A stretch of DNA of 13,127 bases from positions 1 through 13,127 of the forward strand of contig CANJYY010000034.1 of the NCBI GenBank assembly GCA_947479185.1, written 5' to 3'. The position numbers and the translations under genes were made by a program. Shown piece after piece: positions 1 to 7,411 of the stretch; position 1 is the stretch's first letter; each line of letters begins with the position of its first letter. Origin of the DNA: Caulobacteraceae bacterium (lineage in GTDB: Bacteria > Pseudomonadota > Alphaproteobacteria > Caulobacterales > Caulobacteraceae). Below the pieces are notes generated by a model that searched no databases, was not told the DNA's origin, and worked only from the letters and a program-made list of their open reading frames with translations.

Positions 1-1
1 C

Positions 2-241
2 ATCGACCTGATGGTCGGCCCGCAGAGTCTCAACCGGCTGACCTTCAAGACCGCCTTGTCGCTCAAGCTGAGCGGCGTGCATCTGATGATCGGCGGCGGT
101 CGCCTGCACCACATAACGTCAGGCCGCTGCGGCGGGGAGGCGACCTTCTCCCTCGCCGGCGTCACCCTGATCGAGCGCAACACCCCGCCGCTGGACCTGC
201 CCGGCCGCGTGGCGTTCAAGGCGTCCGCGGCTGCGACCTAG
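2..241 (+). CDS. C-terminal fragment of an unrecognised protein
   Basis: An open frame runs in from the left edge and ends at TAG 239-241, giving 79 visible residues; the start lies outside the window. I do not recognise the family. The visible part alternates hydrophobic and polar residues (for example LSLKLSGVHLMIGGGRL), which suggests beta-strands rather than helices, and it has a single Cys in SGRCGGEATFSL. A type II secretion N-like or other envelope beta-rich protein is conceivable, but this is only an impression. It is convergent with the acyl-CoA ligase gene, with only 10 bp between the two stop codons. Composition matches the neighbouring genes, so it is likely real rather than a shadow frame. 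Confidence 0.55.
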   Translation: MDLMVGPQSLNRLTFKTALSLKLSGVHLMIGGGRLHHITSGRCGGEATFSLAGVTLIERNTPPLDLPGRVAFKASAAAT

Positions 242-246
242 GAGCC

Positions 247-264
247 CCTGCTCAGTCGAGCAGG
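247..264. terminator. Hairpin between convergent genes, possible bidirectional terminator
   Basis: CCTGCTC (247-253), loop AGTC, GAGCAGG (258-264) is a perfect 7-bp stem. It covers the last codons and stop of the acyl-CoA ligase gene and lies just after the stop of the convergent plus-strand gene. No T-run follows on either strand, so intrinsic termination is only a possibility; it may act with Rho or simply protect the 3' end. Confidence 0.3.
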
Positions 265-1874
265 TGGTTGTTCCAGGCGGTCCGCAGGGTCTTCTTGTCG
301 ATCTTGCCGGTGGCGGTCAGCGGCACGGCGGCGAACACCACGTCGTCGGGCATCCACCATTTGACGATCCTGGGCCGCAGGAAGTCGAGCACCTCGTCGC
401 GCGTCACGGTGCGGCCCTCGTGGACCTCGATGACCAGCAGCGGGCGTTCCTCCCACTTGGGGTGAGGAATACCGACCACGGCGGCGATCTTCACGCCCGG
501 GCAGGCGACGGCGATGTTCTCCAGATCGATCGAGCTGATCCATTCGCCGCCGGTCTTGATCACGTCCTTGGCGCGGTCGGTGATGCGCATGAAGCCGTGT
601 TCGTCGAGGGTGGCGATGTCGCCGGTGTCGAACCAGCCGTCGTCGTCGATGGCGTCGGCGTCCTTGCGGAAATAGCGTTTGATGGTCCAGGGGCCGCGCA
701 CCATCAGGGCCCCGCTGGTCTCGCCGTCGCGCGGCGCCTCGCTGCCGTCGTCGAGCATGATCTTCAGTTCGATGCCGAACTGCAGCCGGCCCTGGCGGGT
801 CCAGATGATCTCGTCGACCTGGGCCTCGCCCAGGGCGGCGATCGACGGTGTCGGCGTGGCGACCACGCCCAGCGGGCAGGTCTCGGTCATGCCCCAGATC
901 TGCAGCACCTGGACGTCGTGCTTGACCTTGAAGGTCTCGGCCATCGCCCGCGGCACGGCCGAACCGCCGATGATCACCTTCTTAAGGGCGCCTACGGTCT
1001 GGCCGGTCTGGGCCAGCCAGTCGAGATACATGGTCCAGATGGTCGGCACGCCGCCGGAGAAGGTCACGCCCTCATCGATGATCAGCGCCTGCAGGCTGGC
1101 CGGGTCCATCTTCTCGGCCGGCAGCACCAGCTTGCAGCCGTTGATCGGGCAGATGAACGGCAGGCCCCAGGCGGTGGCGTGATAGAGTGACGAGCAGGGC
1201 ATCACCACGTCGAACGCCGTCAGGCCGAAGGCGCTGGCCAGGCCCGCGGCCATGGCGTGCAGCACCACCGCCCGGTGGCTGTAGAGCACGCCCTTGGGGT
1301 CGCCCGTTGTGCCCGAGGTGTAGCAGAGGAAGGCCCCGGCGTTCTCGTCCAGCCTGGGCCAGGCGAACGGCAGGTCCGACTGCGCGTCGAGCAGGGTCTC
1401 GTAGTTCAGCGCCCCGACGGTCCCGGCGTCATGGCTGTCGGCGTCCGACAGCAGCACGAAGGTCTTCACCGTGTGGAGCCGGTCCGCCAGCCGCTCGACC
1501 AGCGGGGCGAAGGTGCGGTCGTAGAACAGCACCGTGCTCTCGGCATGCTCGAGCACATAGACGATCTGCTCGTCGAACAGTCGCGGATTGACGGTGTTGA
1601 GCACGCCGCCCAGGCCCGGAACGGCGTAGAACAGCTCCATGTGGCGGTGGGTGTTCCAGGCCAGGCTGGCGATGCGGTCGCCGCTCGTTACGCCCAGGGC
1701 CTGCAGCGCCCGCGCCAGCTTGCGCGTCCGCGCGGCCATGCCGGCATAGTCGTACCGATGGATGCGGCCCTCGACGGTGCGCGACACCACTTCGACCCGA
1801 CCGTGCGCCGTCTCGGCGTGGGTCAGGATGGCGGTCGTCAGCAACGGGACGTCCTGCATCAGTCCGGGGATCAC
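252..1874 (-). CDS. AMP-forming fatty acyl-CoA ligase (AlkK-like)
   Basis: Activates a fatty acid to its acyl-CoA by way of an acyl-adenylate; cytoplasmic or membrane-peripheral. The 540-residue length is normal for the family (AlkK about 546). The ANL-superfamily motifs are all present: P-loop [11 protein letters not shown] (185-195), WGMTETC (327-333), GWFDTGD (413-419, with the ribose-binding Asp), DRAKD (433-437), the [11 protein letters not shown] segment (442-452) that marks the medium/long-chain acyl-CoA ligase branch, and [11 protein letters not shown] (521-531) with catalytic Lys524. The start is GTG, chosen because a perfect AGGAGG lies 9 nt upstream; ATG at 1859 is an alternative with no such site. 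It lies 63 bp downstream of a TetR gene on the same strand, so regulation by that protein is likely. Chain-length preference cannot be read from the sequence. A role in fatty-acid degradation is inferred. Confidence 0.93.
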   Translation of the reverse strand: MIPGLMQDVPLLTTAILTHAETAHGRVEVVSRTVEGRIHRYDYAGMAARTRKLARALQALGVTSGDRIASLAWNTHRHMELFYAVPGLGGVLNTVNPRLFDEQIVYVLEHAESTVLFYDRTFAPLVERLADRLHTVKTFVLLSDADSHDAGTVGALNYETLLDAQSDLPFAWPRLDENAGAFLCYTSGTTGDPKGVLYSHRAVVLHAMAAGLASAFGLTAFDVVMPCSSLYHATAWGLPFICPINGCKLVLPAEKMDPASLQALIIDEGVTFSGGVPTIWTMYLDWLAQTGQTVGALKKVIIGGSAVPRAMAETFKVKHDVQVLQIWGMTETCPLGVVATPTPSIAALGEAQVDEIIWTRQGRLQFGIELKIMLDDGSEAPRDGETSGALMVRGPWTIKRYFRKDADAIDDDGWFDTGDIATLDEHGFMRITDRAKDVIKTGGEWISSIDLENIAVACPGVKIAAVVGIPHPKWEERPLLVIEVHEGRTVTRDEVLDFLRPRIVKWWMPDDVVFAAVPLTATGKIDKKTLRTAWNNHLLD

Positions 1875-1883
1875 AGCGCGCTT

Positions 1884-1889
1884 CCTCCT
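1884..1889 (-). promoter_or_regulatory. Ribosome binding site fixing the GTG start of the acyl-CoA ligase
   Basis: On the minus strand this reads AGGAGG, the full consensus Shine-Dalgarno, 9 nt before the GTG at 1872-1874. It decides the GTG start over the internal ATG five codons later. Confidence 0.85.
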
Positions 1890-1937
1890 GGTCGTTTCTT
1901 GCCCCGTCTTAAGGATCAGCGGCGGTCGGAGCGCAAG

Positions 1938-2546
1938 TCAATCCAGCCGATAGGCCTCGCGGCCGGCCGCCCGGTTCTCGCGTACGATGCGGCCCCACCA
2001 GCGGATGCGTTCAGCGTCGGTCAGGCCGTCGCTGTCCTCGAGCCAGCGGATCATGCAGTCGACCAGCAGGCCGAACAGCGCGCCGGCCGCCATCTGCGCC
2101 CGCTCTTCGGCTCCGGCGGGGGCGTCGGGTCCCGGCTTGAAGAGGGGCAGGGAGGTGCGCGTCAGCAGTGGGCGAAGCCGCGCCTCCCACTCGGACTGGC
2201 CGGCGCGGCAGTTGCGGAGAACCAGCCTGAACGGCGCGGGCTCTTCCCGCGCGGCCGCCAGCACCCGGGCAATGATCGAGCCGTACCCTTCCCACTGCGC
2301 GGCCTCCGCCGCCTCGATGGCGCCGACCACCTTCTCGAACACCGCCTCGACCAGCGCTTCCCGGGACGGAAACAGGCGATAGAACAGCACCTTGGCCGCG
2401 CCTGCGGCGTCGGCGATGTCGCGCATGGTCGCGGTGTGCAGGCCCTTCTCGAGCAGCACCCGGGCGGCGACGCGAACATACTCGTCCCGCCGCGCCGCCT
2501 GGTCGACGCGGGGCTTCTTGCGGACGGGCGTGGCGGCGGGGGTCAT
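1938..2546 (-). CDS. TetR/AcrR-family transcriptional regulator
   Basis: A 202-residue protein of typical TetR length. The N-terminal DNA-binding domain covers about residues 18-65. Its helix-turn-helix reads TMRDIADAAGAAKVLFYRLF (40-59), followed by PSREALVEAVF, the usual start of helix 4. The first 15 residues are a basic, Pro-rich tail (TPVRKKPRVDQ). The C-terminal two thirds is helical ligand-binding domain and has no family-specific motif I can name. The ATG has only a weak ribosome binding site. The gene is 63 bp upstream of, and co-oriented with, the acyl-CoA ligase gene, so by analogy with FadR/PsrA-type TetR proteins it probably senses an acyl-CoA or fatty acid and controls that gene and itself. 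A 17-bp palindrome 40 bp upstream is a candidate operator. Family call is secure; ligand and target are inferred. Confidence 0.9.
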   Translation of the reverse strand: MTPAATPVRKKPRVDQAARRDEYVRVAARVLLEKGLHTATMRDIADAAGAAKVLFYRLFPSREALVEAVFEKVVGAIEAAEAAQWEGYGSIIARVLAAAREEPAPFRLVLRNCRAGQSEWEARLRPLLTRTSLPLFKPGPDAPAGAEERAQMAAGALFGLLVDCMIRWLEDSDGLTDAERIRWWGRIVRENRAAGREAYRLD

Positions 2547-2585
2547 GGGTCTGGTCTAGCGGAACGGTGGGGGCTTGCCGAATGA

Positions 2586-2602
2586 AACCGGGCCGCCTGG
2601 TT
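2586..2602. promoter_or_regulatory. 17-bp palindrome, candidate TetR operator
   Basis: AACCGGGCCGCCTGGTT has arms AACC-GGC and GCC-GGTT around a central C at 2594; 7 of 8 arm positions pair, the exception being G2590/T2598. Size and symmetry fit TetR-family operators. It sits 40 bp upstream of the TetR start, where it could overlap that gene's promoter. As an RNA hairpin it would be poor because the arms leave almost no loop, so a DNA site is the better reading. Confidence 0.4.
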
Positions 2603-2622
2603 CGGTTGTCGCGTTGGCCGCC

Positions 2623-2964
2623 CTAGACACGCGGCGGAGAGAGGACCCGACTGGCGACGAACAACAGGCCGACGACGAACGCCGGTCCCGCGATGGCGAC
2701 GTACCAGCTGGCCGGGCGATCCGGACCCGCCAGCAGGACGTAGGCGCCGCCCAGAAGCATGAACAGGACGCCGCCCGCGACCGGCCAGCGCCAGCCGACG
2801 AGCGTGGCGGCCAGCACGGCGGCGGCGGGCGTCAGGTGCGCGCCGAAGGCCAGGACGAGATCCAGCGCGCCTCGCCCGTCGAAGACATCGAGCGCGAAGG
2901 CGGCGACGAACAGGGTGAAGGCCAGCCCGAGCGCCCGCGGGGTCCACAGGATCAGGGTTCGCAC
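2623..2964 (-). CDS. Small integral membrane protein, DUF7670-like
   Basis: A 113-residue hydrophobic protein with about four transmembrane helices: roughly residues 7-25, 31-53, 58-77 and 87-106. The opening VRTLILWTPRALGLAFTLF, the acidic FALDVFDG turn after helix 1, and the WRWPVAGGVLFMLLGG segment resemble small bacterial membrane proteins grouped as DUF7670; this is from memory. Function unknown. The start is GTG at 2962-2964, because GGAGG lies 8 nt upstream. The frame stays open to ATG 3051, but that adds 29 basic, non-membrane residues with no good ribosome binding site. The gene stands alone, 99 bp after the MacB permease stop and 76 bp before the TetR start, all on the same strand, so read-through from the efflux operon is possible. 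Confidence 0.7.
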   Translation of the reverse strand: MRTLILWTPRALGLAFTLFVAAFALDVFDGRGALDLVLAFGAHLTPAAAVLAATLVGWRWPVAGGVLFMLLGGAYVLLAGPDRPASWYVAIAGPAFVVGLLFVASRVLSPPRV

Positions 2965-2972
2965 GGGTGAGG

Positions 2973-2977
2973 CCTCC
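2973..2977 (-). promoter_or_regulatory. Ribosome binding site fixing the GTG start of the DUF7670-like gene
   Basis: GGAGG on the minus strand, 8 nt before GTG at 2962-2964. It supports the 113-residue product over the 142-residue reading that begins at 3051. Confidence 0.7.
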
Positions 2978-2983
2978 GCCGGG

Positions 2984-2999
2984 ACCGGATGAGTCCGGT
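2984..2999. repeat. Inverted repeat in the leader of the DUF7670-like gene
   Basis: ACCGGA-TGAG-TCCGGT is a perfect 6-bp stem with a 4-nt loop, lying 20 bp upstream of the GTG start and 64 bp after the MacB permease stop. It has no T-run, so it is a weak terminator candidate; it could equally be an operator or a leader hairpin. Confidence 0.3.
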
Positions 3000-3063
3000 T
3001 TCCGCGCGCATGACGGGCTGTCCCGCGTCTTGCGGCATTGAGCCGGATCAAGGCGCGGCCGGC

Positions 3064-4305
3064 TTATTCCCGCCGCAGCGCCTCGATCGGGTCCAGCCGC
3101 GCGGCGCGCCAGCTCGGATAGGCCCCGAACACCAGCCCGACGATCAGCGAGAAGCCCAGCGAGACGGGGATCGACCAGCCGGCGATGGCCACCGGCCAGT
3201 CGCCGAGCTTGGCCATCAGGAAGCCGCCGCCGACGCCGATGATCAGGCCGATGATCCCGCCGATCACCGACAGGGTGATGGCCTCGAGCGCAAACTGGAA
3301 CAGCACGTCGTTGCGCCGGGCCCCGACGGCCATGCGCAGCCCGATCTCGCGGGTGCGCTCGGTCACGGCGACCAGCATGATGTTCATGATGCCCACGCCG
3401 CCGACAACCAGCGACACGGCGGCCACGGCGGCCAGCAGCGAGGTGAAGGTCTTCACCGAGGCCTGCATGGCCTCCATGATCGAGGCCATGTTCTGGACGC
3501 TGAAGTCGTCCTCGGCGCCCTGGCGGATACGGTGACGCTCGCGCAGCAGGTTGGTCACGTCCTCCTGCAGCCGGTCCATATCGTCGGCGGTGTCGGCCTT
3601 GACGTAGATGGTCTGGACGTTGCTGCCCTGGACGCGTCGACCGACCACGCGGGAGCGCACGGCCTGCAGGGGCCCGAGCACGATGTCGTCCTGGTCCTGG
3701 CCGAAGCCGCTCTGGCCCCTGGAGGCCAGCACCCCGACCACCTCGAACGGCACCGATCCGACGCGGATGCGTTTGCCGACGGGATCAATGTCCGCGCCGA
3801 ACAGTTCGGTGGCGATGGTCTGGCCGATGACGATGACCTTGCGGCCCTGGCGGGCCTCGTTCTCGTCGAACATCCGGCCGGACGCGATGGTCAGGTCGCG
3901 GGCGGTCAGATAGTCGGGCGTCACCCCCTCGACCCGGGTCTGCCAGTTGGCGCCCTCGGCGGTCAGCTGCGCGCCGCCCCGGACGCTTGGCGCCACGGCG
4001 GCGGCGCCCTCGACCTGTGTCTGGATGGCCCTGGCGTCGTCCTCGGTCAGGGTCTGGCCGGTGCCGGCGCCCTGGCTGACAAAGCCGCCGCCCGGACCGC
4101 GCGAGGCGCCGGGCGAGACGATCAGCAGATTTGAGCCCAGGCCGCCGATGGCGCTGGTCACGCGCTGCTGCGCGCCCAGGCCGATGGAGGTCATCATAAC
4201 CACGGCGGCGACGCCGATGACCACGCCCAGCGAGGTGAGGGCGCTGCGGGTCGGATGGGCGATGATGGCGCGGGCCGCGAAGACGACCAGATCGATGCGT
4301 CTCAT
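3064..4305 (-). CDS. macB: MacB-like ABC transporter permease (FtsX/MacB fold)
   Basis: Inner-membrane subunit of a MacAB-type efflux ABC transporter, 413 residues. It has the MacB layout: one transmembrane helix near the N-terminus (about 21-43, HPTRSALTSLGVVIGVAAV), a large periplasmic MacB_PCD domain (about 45-285), then the FtsX domain with three helices (about 286-312, 340-366, 379-399). Family-typical stretches include GGVGIMNIMLVAVTERTREI (302-321), GLRMAVGAR (322-330) and the closing YPSWRAARLDPIEALRRE. E. coli MacB carries its ATPase on the same chain; here ATPase and permease are separate genes, overlapping by 4 bp (ATGA, 4302-4305). GGGAG lies 7 nt before the ATG. MacB-type pumps work by mechanotransmission on substrates in the periplasm. 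The substrate is unknown; macrolide export should not be assumed. LolCE is less likely given the MacA-like partner. Confidence 0.92.
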   Translation of the reverse strand: MRRIDLVVFAARAIIAHPTRSALTSLGVVIGVAAVVMMTSIGLGAQQRVTSAIGGLGSNLLIVSPGASRGPGGGFVSQGAGTGQTLTEDDARAIQTQVEGAAAVAPSVRGGAQLTAEGANWQTRVEGVTPDYLTARDLTIASGRMFDENEARQGRKVIVIGQTIATELFGADIDPVGKRIRVGSVPFEVVGVLASRGQSGFGQDQDDIVLGPLQAVRSRVVGRRVQGSNVQTIYVKADTADDMDRLQEDVTNLLRERHRIRQGAEDDFSVQNMASIMEAMQASVKTFTSLLAAVAAVSLVVGGVGIMNIMLVAVTERTREIGLRMAVGARRNDVLFQFALEAITLSVIGGIIGLIIGVGGGFLMAKLGDWPVAIAGWSIPVSLGFSLIVGLVFGAYPSWRAARLDPIEALRRE

Positions 4306-4985
4306 TGCCCGGCTCCCGATTGATCGGAGATGATCTTGCCGTCCTGGAAGGTCACCCGGCGCCGCGCCTGGTCGGCGACCTTCTGGTCATGGGTCACCAG
4401 CACCAGGGTCAGCCCCTCGGCGTTGAGGTCCCGGAACAGTTGCAGCACGTCCTTGCCGGTCTGGCTGTCGAGCGCGCCGGTCGGCTCGTCGGCCAGCAGC
4501 AGGTCGGGCGAATTGGCCAGGGCCCGGGCGATGGCCACCCGCTGCTGCTGGCCGCCGGACATCTGCGTCGGCCGGTGGCCGGTGCGGGCGCCCAGGCCGA
4601 CCCGCTCCAGCAGGGTGGCCGCGCGTGCGCGCCGTTCGGCCGGCGGCAGGCCGGCGTAGACCATCGGCAGCTCGACGTTCTGCAGCGCCGTCAGCCGCGG
4701 CAGCAGCTGGAAGGACTGGAACACGAAGCCGATCCGCCGGCAGCGGAAGTTGGCCAGGTCATCGTCGTCGAAGCCGGACACGTCCTCGCCATCGAACAGG
4801 TAGCGGCCGCGGGTCGGACGATCCAGGCCGCCGATGATGTTCATCAGCGTCGACTTGCCCGACCCGGACGCCCCGGTGATCGCGATATGCTCGCCGCGCG
4901 CGATGTCGATGGAGACGCCCGCCAGGGCGGCCACCGTCTCCTCGCCCATCTGGTAGACCTTCTCCAGGTCACGGATTTCGATCAT
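4302..4985 (-). CDS. macB: MacB/LolD-type ABC transporter ATPase
   Basis: Nucleotide-binding subunit driving the adjacent permease; cytoplasmic. All ABC motifs are intact in 227 residues: Walker A GASGSGKST (38-46), Q-loop Gln90 in FVFQSFQLLPRLTALQNVELP, signature SGGQQQRVAIARAL (143-156), Walker B LLLADE (162-167) with catalytic Glu167, D-loop ALD, and H-loop His199 in LVTHD. The FQLLPRLTALQNVELP stretch is characteristic of the MacB/LolD/FtsE group. It starts 10 bp after the adaptor stop and ends inside the permease start (ATGA), so the three products should be made together. No strong Shine-Dalgarno precedes its ATG, consistent with coupled translation. It corresponds to the N-terminal half of a full-length MacB. 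Confidence 0.93.
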   Translation of the reverse strand: MIEIRDLEKVYQMGEETVAALAGVSIDIARGEHIAITGASGSGKSTLMNIIGGLDRPTRGRYLFDGEDVSGFDDDDLANFRCRRIGFVFQSFQLLPRLTALQNVELPMVYAGLPPAERRARAATLLERVGLGARTGHRPTQMSGGQQQRVAIARALANSPDLLLADEPTGALDSQTGKDVLQLFRDLNAEGLTLVLVTHDQKVADQARRRVTFQDGKIISDQSGAGQ

Positions 4986-4995
4986 CGAGCGGGAC

Positions 4996-6570
4996 CTACA
5001 TCCGGACCCGGACGCCGCCGCCGCCCATCGGGCCGCCCTGCGTCGCCTTGGGCTTGGCCTTGGGGCCGCCGCCGATGATCACCTCGTCGCCGGCCTTCAG
5101 CGGGCCGACGATCTGGGTGAACGAACCGTCCGACGCGCCGACGCGCACCGGCACGGCGGTCGGCTTGCCGTCGCGCAGGACATAGACCACGCCGGAGGTC
5201 ATGCCGCCCTGGCCACGCCGGCCGCCCATGGCGGCCATCCGCGCGCGCAGGGCAACCAGCTTTTCCTTCTGGGCCGGCTTCAGGATCGGTTCGATACGGG
5301 TCAGCACGGTCTGCATCATCTGCCGCGTGGCCTGACGCATGGCGGTCGGGTCCCCCGACGCCTTGGCCATGGCCTTGGTGCGCTCTTCGGCCAGGATCGC
5401 CTCGACCTTGGCCTTCTGGCCGGCGTCGAGGTCGAGCTGCTCAATCAGCCGCGCGCCCATGGCGCCGCGCTGGCCGGAGCCGGCGCCCTGGCGTTGACCG
5501 CCGGCGCCCGGAGGCGAACCACCGGGGCCGCCCATGGCGGAGCCGGCCGTACGGCTGCTGGTCGAGGCCTGCTGGTCGGGCGGCGTCCAGCGCAGGGCCG
5601 CGGCGGGCACCTTCAGCACGCCGCGCAGCTGCTGGATGACGATGTCGGCGTTGGCCGTCATGCCAGGCATCAACTTGCCGCCCGGGTTCTCGGCCTGGGC
5701 GATGACGATGTAGGCGACGACGTTGGACTCGGTCTCCGGCTGCTTGCGCACCTGGGTCACGACGCCGGTGTAGGTGTCGTCCGGAAAGGCGTCGACGGTG
5801 AAGCGGACCTCCTGGCCCTCCTGCACCTGGCCGATGTCGGCCTCGTCGACGCTGATCTTCACCTCGAGCTTGGACAGGTCCTGGGCGATCTGGAACAGCA
5901 CCGGGGCGGTGAAGCTGGCGGCGACGGTCTGGCCGGGTTCGATGCTGCGGTTGATCACCACGCCGCTGATCGGCGCGACGATGTTGGTGCGGCCCAGATC
6001 GGTGCGGGTGCTGGCCAGCGCGGCCTGGCTCTGGGTCACCCCGGCGCGGGCCGCCTGGACATTGGCCTGGGTCGACTTCCAGGCCGCCATCGAGGTTTCG
6101 AGCGCGGCCTTGGCCATGATGCCCTGGTCATACAGCGACTTGGTGCGGTTGTAGGCGGCGCGGGCCTGCTCGGCCTGGGCCTGGGCCTGGGCGACCTGGG
6201 CCTGGTTGGCGGCGATCTGCGCCTCGCTCTGCCGCAGCCGGCTGACGTAGGTCTGCGGGTCCAGGGTGGCCAACAGCTGGCCGGCGGCCACCTGGTCATT
6301 GAAGTCGACCAGCACCTTGAGGATCTGGCCGGAAATCTGCGAGCCGACATCCACCGTCACCAGCGCCTGCAGCGAGCCGGAGGCCGAGACGGACTTGGTG
6401 ATGTCGCCCTGCTGCACCTGCTCGGTGCGGTAGGGGTCCTTCGGCGCCTTGGGCTTGAACATCTGCCAGCCGCCCCAGACGGCGAGCAGCGCCCCGATGG
6501 CGGCGAGGGCGTAGACGACGGGACGCGGCAGGCCGCCCTTGCGACGGATCGGTGCGGTATGCAGGCTCAT
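4996..6570 (-). CDS. macA: MacA-like periplasmic adaptor with an inserted LTxxQ (Spy/CpxP-like) segment
   Basis: Membrane-fusion protein linking the MacB-like pump to an outer-membrane channel, 524 residues (E. coli MacA is about 370). In order: cytoplasmic basic tail, membrane anchor (about 18-36), first half of the lipoyl domain (VGSQISGQILKVLVDFNDQV, 75-94), coiled-coil hairpin rich in Gln/Ala (about 108-193), second lipoyl half (IVAPISGVVINRSIEPGQTV, 197-216), beta-barrel (about 225-327), then the C-terminal membrane-proximal strands (about 459-500). Between barrel and C-terminal domain lies an unusual stretch, 330-458: a low-complexity Gly/Pro/Gln/Ser linker, then a helical segment with LDLDAGQKAKVEAIL (379-393) and LKPAQKEKLVALR (430-442). 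These match the LTxxQ pattern of the periplasmic proteins Spy and CpxP. A Gly/Met-rich tail ends the protein. It overlaps the EF-hand gene by 4 bp (ATGA). Adaptor call is firm; the nature of the insert is inferred from motifs. Confidence 0.92.
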   Translation of the reverse strand: MSLHTAPIRRKGGLPRPVVYALAAIGALLAVWGGWQMFKPKAPKDPYRTEQVQQGDITKSVSASGSLQALVTVDVGSQISGQILKVLVDFNDQVAAGQLLATLDPQTYVSRLRQSEAQIAANQAQVAQAQAQAEQARAAYNRTKSLYDQGIMAKAALETSMAAWKSTQANVQAARAGVTQSQAALASTRTDLGRTNIVAPISGVVINRSIEPGQTVAASFTAPVLFQIAQDLSKLEVKISVDEADIGQVQEGQEVRFTVDAFPDDTYTGVVTQVRKQPETESNVVAYIVIAQAENPGGKLMPGMTANADIVIQQLRGVLKVPAAALRWTPPDQQASTSSRTAGSAMGGPGGSPPGAGGQRQGAGSGQRGAMGARLIEQLDLDAGQKAKVEAILAEERTKAMAKASGDPTAMRQATRQMMQTVLTRIEPILKPAQKEKLVALRARMAAMGGRRGQGGMTSGVVYVLRDGKPTAVPVRVGASDGSFTQIVGPLKAGDEVIIGGGPKAKPKATQGGPMGGGGVRVRM

Positions 6571-7382
6571 GGGGTCTCGTGTCTCGACAGGGTGGCGGGC
6601 GCCGCAATCTCAATGGCGTTAGCCGTCGTAGGTTGCAGCGGCATTTCAACTGGTTTCGCCGGCGTCTTCCGTCGGGGACGCTCGGGCGGCGCGCTGTCCA
6701 TGGTCTGGGCCGGCGTGACGGGCAGTTCGGCGCGGGTGATACGGCCGTCGTGGTCGGCGTCGAGCAAGGCGAATCGTCGGCGCGCGGCGGCCTCGGCCTC
6801 GGCGCGGCTGACCCGCTGGTCCAGGTCGGCGTCCGCCCCGCGCACGGGATGGGGCTCGTTGAGCAGGCCGTACTGGGCCGCGCCCTGTCGCCGAACCGAT
6901 CGCGGGGCGCCCCGGGGATGAAGGAAGGTCGGCGCGCCGATCACCTGTTCAGCGCGGCTGGTCGGGAATTCGGGCGGCGGACCGCCATCCGGCCGGTCGC
7001 GCCGGACCAGGACGCCGGTGATCTCGGGCGCGACATTGCGCTCGTAGTCGGCGACCTCGAACCCGTCGACGACGCGGTCGCGGTCGGTGTCCAGCCGGTC
7101 GAAGAAGGCCATGGAATCGGCCAGGAATTCCTCCCGGGAAAGACCCTCGTCATGGTCCGCGTCGGCGCGGCCGAACCAGAGCGCGACCGGGTAGGGTTGG
7201 CCCGGCTCGGCGTGGAACGGCTCGCCGGCCGGACTGATGAACAGCTGCGGTGGCGGAGGGCCGCGCGGCGCGGGCGGCTCGACCGGTCCGCCGCCGGGAA
7301 TGGAGATCGGCGCGCCGGGATCCTGGGCAAGGGCAGGGGTGGCGGCGACCATCAACAGCAGGCAGACGAGGCGAGCGCGCAT
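6567..7382 (-). CDS. Secreted EF-hand protein with four calcium-binding loops
   Basis: A 271-residue periplasmic protein expected to bind Ca2+. The signal peptide is MRARLVCLLLMVAATPALA, with likely cleavage before Gln20. A Pro/Gly-rich linker follows, then four EF-hand loops with the D-x-D-x-D...E spacing: 74-85 (DADHDEGLSREE), 98-109 (DTDRDRVVDGFE), 184-195 (DADLDQRVSRAE) and 208-219 (DADHDGRITRAE, the most canonical). About 75 residues of unknown fold separate the two pairs, and the end is a basic, Pro-rich tail. ATG 7382 is chosen because it begins the signal peptide and has GGAG 6 nt upstream; the frame is open to 7466 but the extra residues would bury the signal. Its stop overlaps the MacA-like start by ATGA, so it is translationally coupled to the pump. 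It could act as a calcium-dependent partner or sensor of the pump; that is inference. Confidence 0.85.
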   Translation of the reverse strand: MRARLVCLLLMVAATPALAQDPGAPISIPGGGPVEPPAPRGPPPPQLFISPAGEPFHAEPGQPYPVALWFGRADADHDEGLSREEFLADSMAFFDRLDTDRDRVVDGFEVADYERNVAPEITGVLVRRDRPDGGPPPEFPTSRAEQVIGAPTFLHPRGAPRSVRRQGAAQYGLLNEPHPVRGADADLDQRVSRAEAEAAARRRFALLDADHDGRITRAELPVTPAQTMDSAPPERPRRKTPAKPVEMPLQPTTANAIEIAAPATLSRHETP

Positions 7383-7388
7383 GGAAGA

Positions 7389-7392
7389 CTCC
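7389..7392 (-). promoter_or_regulatory. Ribosome binding site fixing the EF-hand gene start
   Basis: GGAG on the minus strand, 6 nt before ATG 7380-7382. It supports the start at the signal peptide over the longer readings from 7397 or 7466. Confidence 0.6.
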
Positions 7393-7411
7393 GGCATGAC
7401 GGGACGAGTCA

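Noticed and set aside
264..2585. Long plus-strand frames opposite the acyl-CoA ligase and TetR genes
   Set aside because: Compositionally they are shadows typical of GC-rich DNA (His/Gly/Arg/Asp-rich), and the minus-strand genes carry complete family motifs.
2965..3051. 29-residue N-terminal extension of the DUF7670-like protein
   Set aside because: The extra residues are basic and unlike the family start, and GGAGG is placed correctly for GTG 2964.
3000..3063. GC-rich short stems after the MacB permease stop as a terminator
   Set aside because: The stems are 4-5 bp with long loops (for example GCCGG 3042-3046 with CCGGC 3059-3063) and there is no T-run; nothing here is stronger than chance in this composition.
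5494..6921. 475-codon plus-strand frame opposite the MacA-like gene
   Set aside because: Gly/Leu/Val/Asp repeats mirror the Ala/Gln-rich coiled coil on the other strand; the minus-strand product has a full adaptor domain order.
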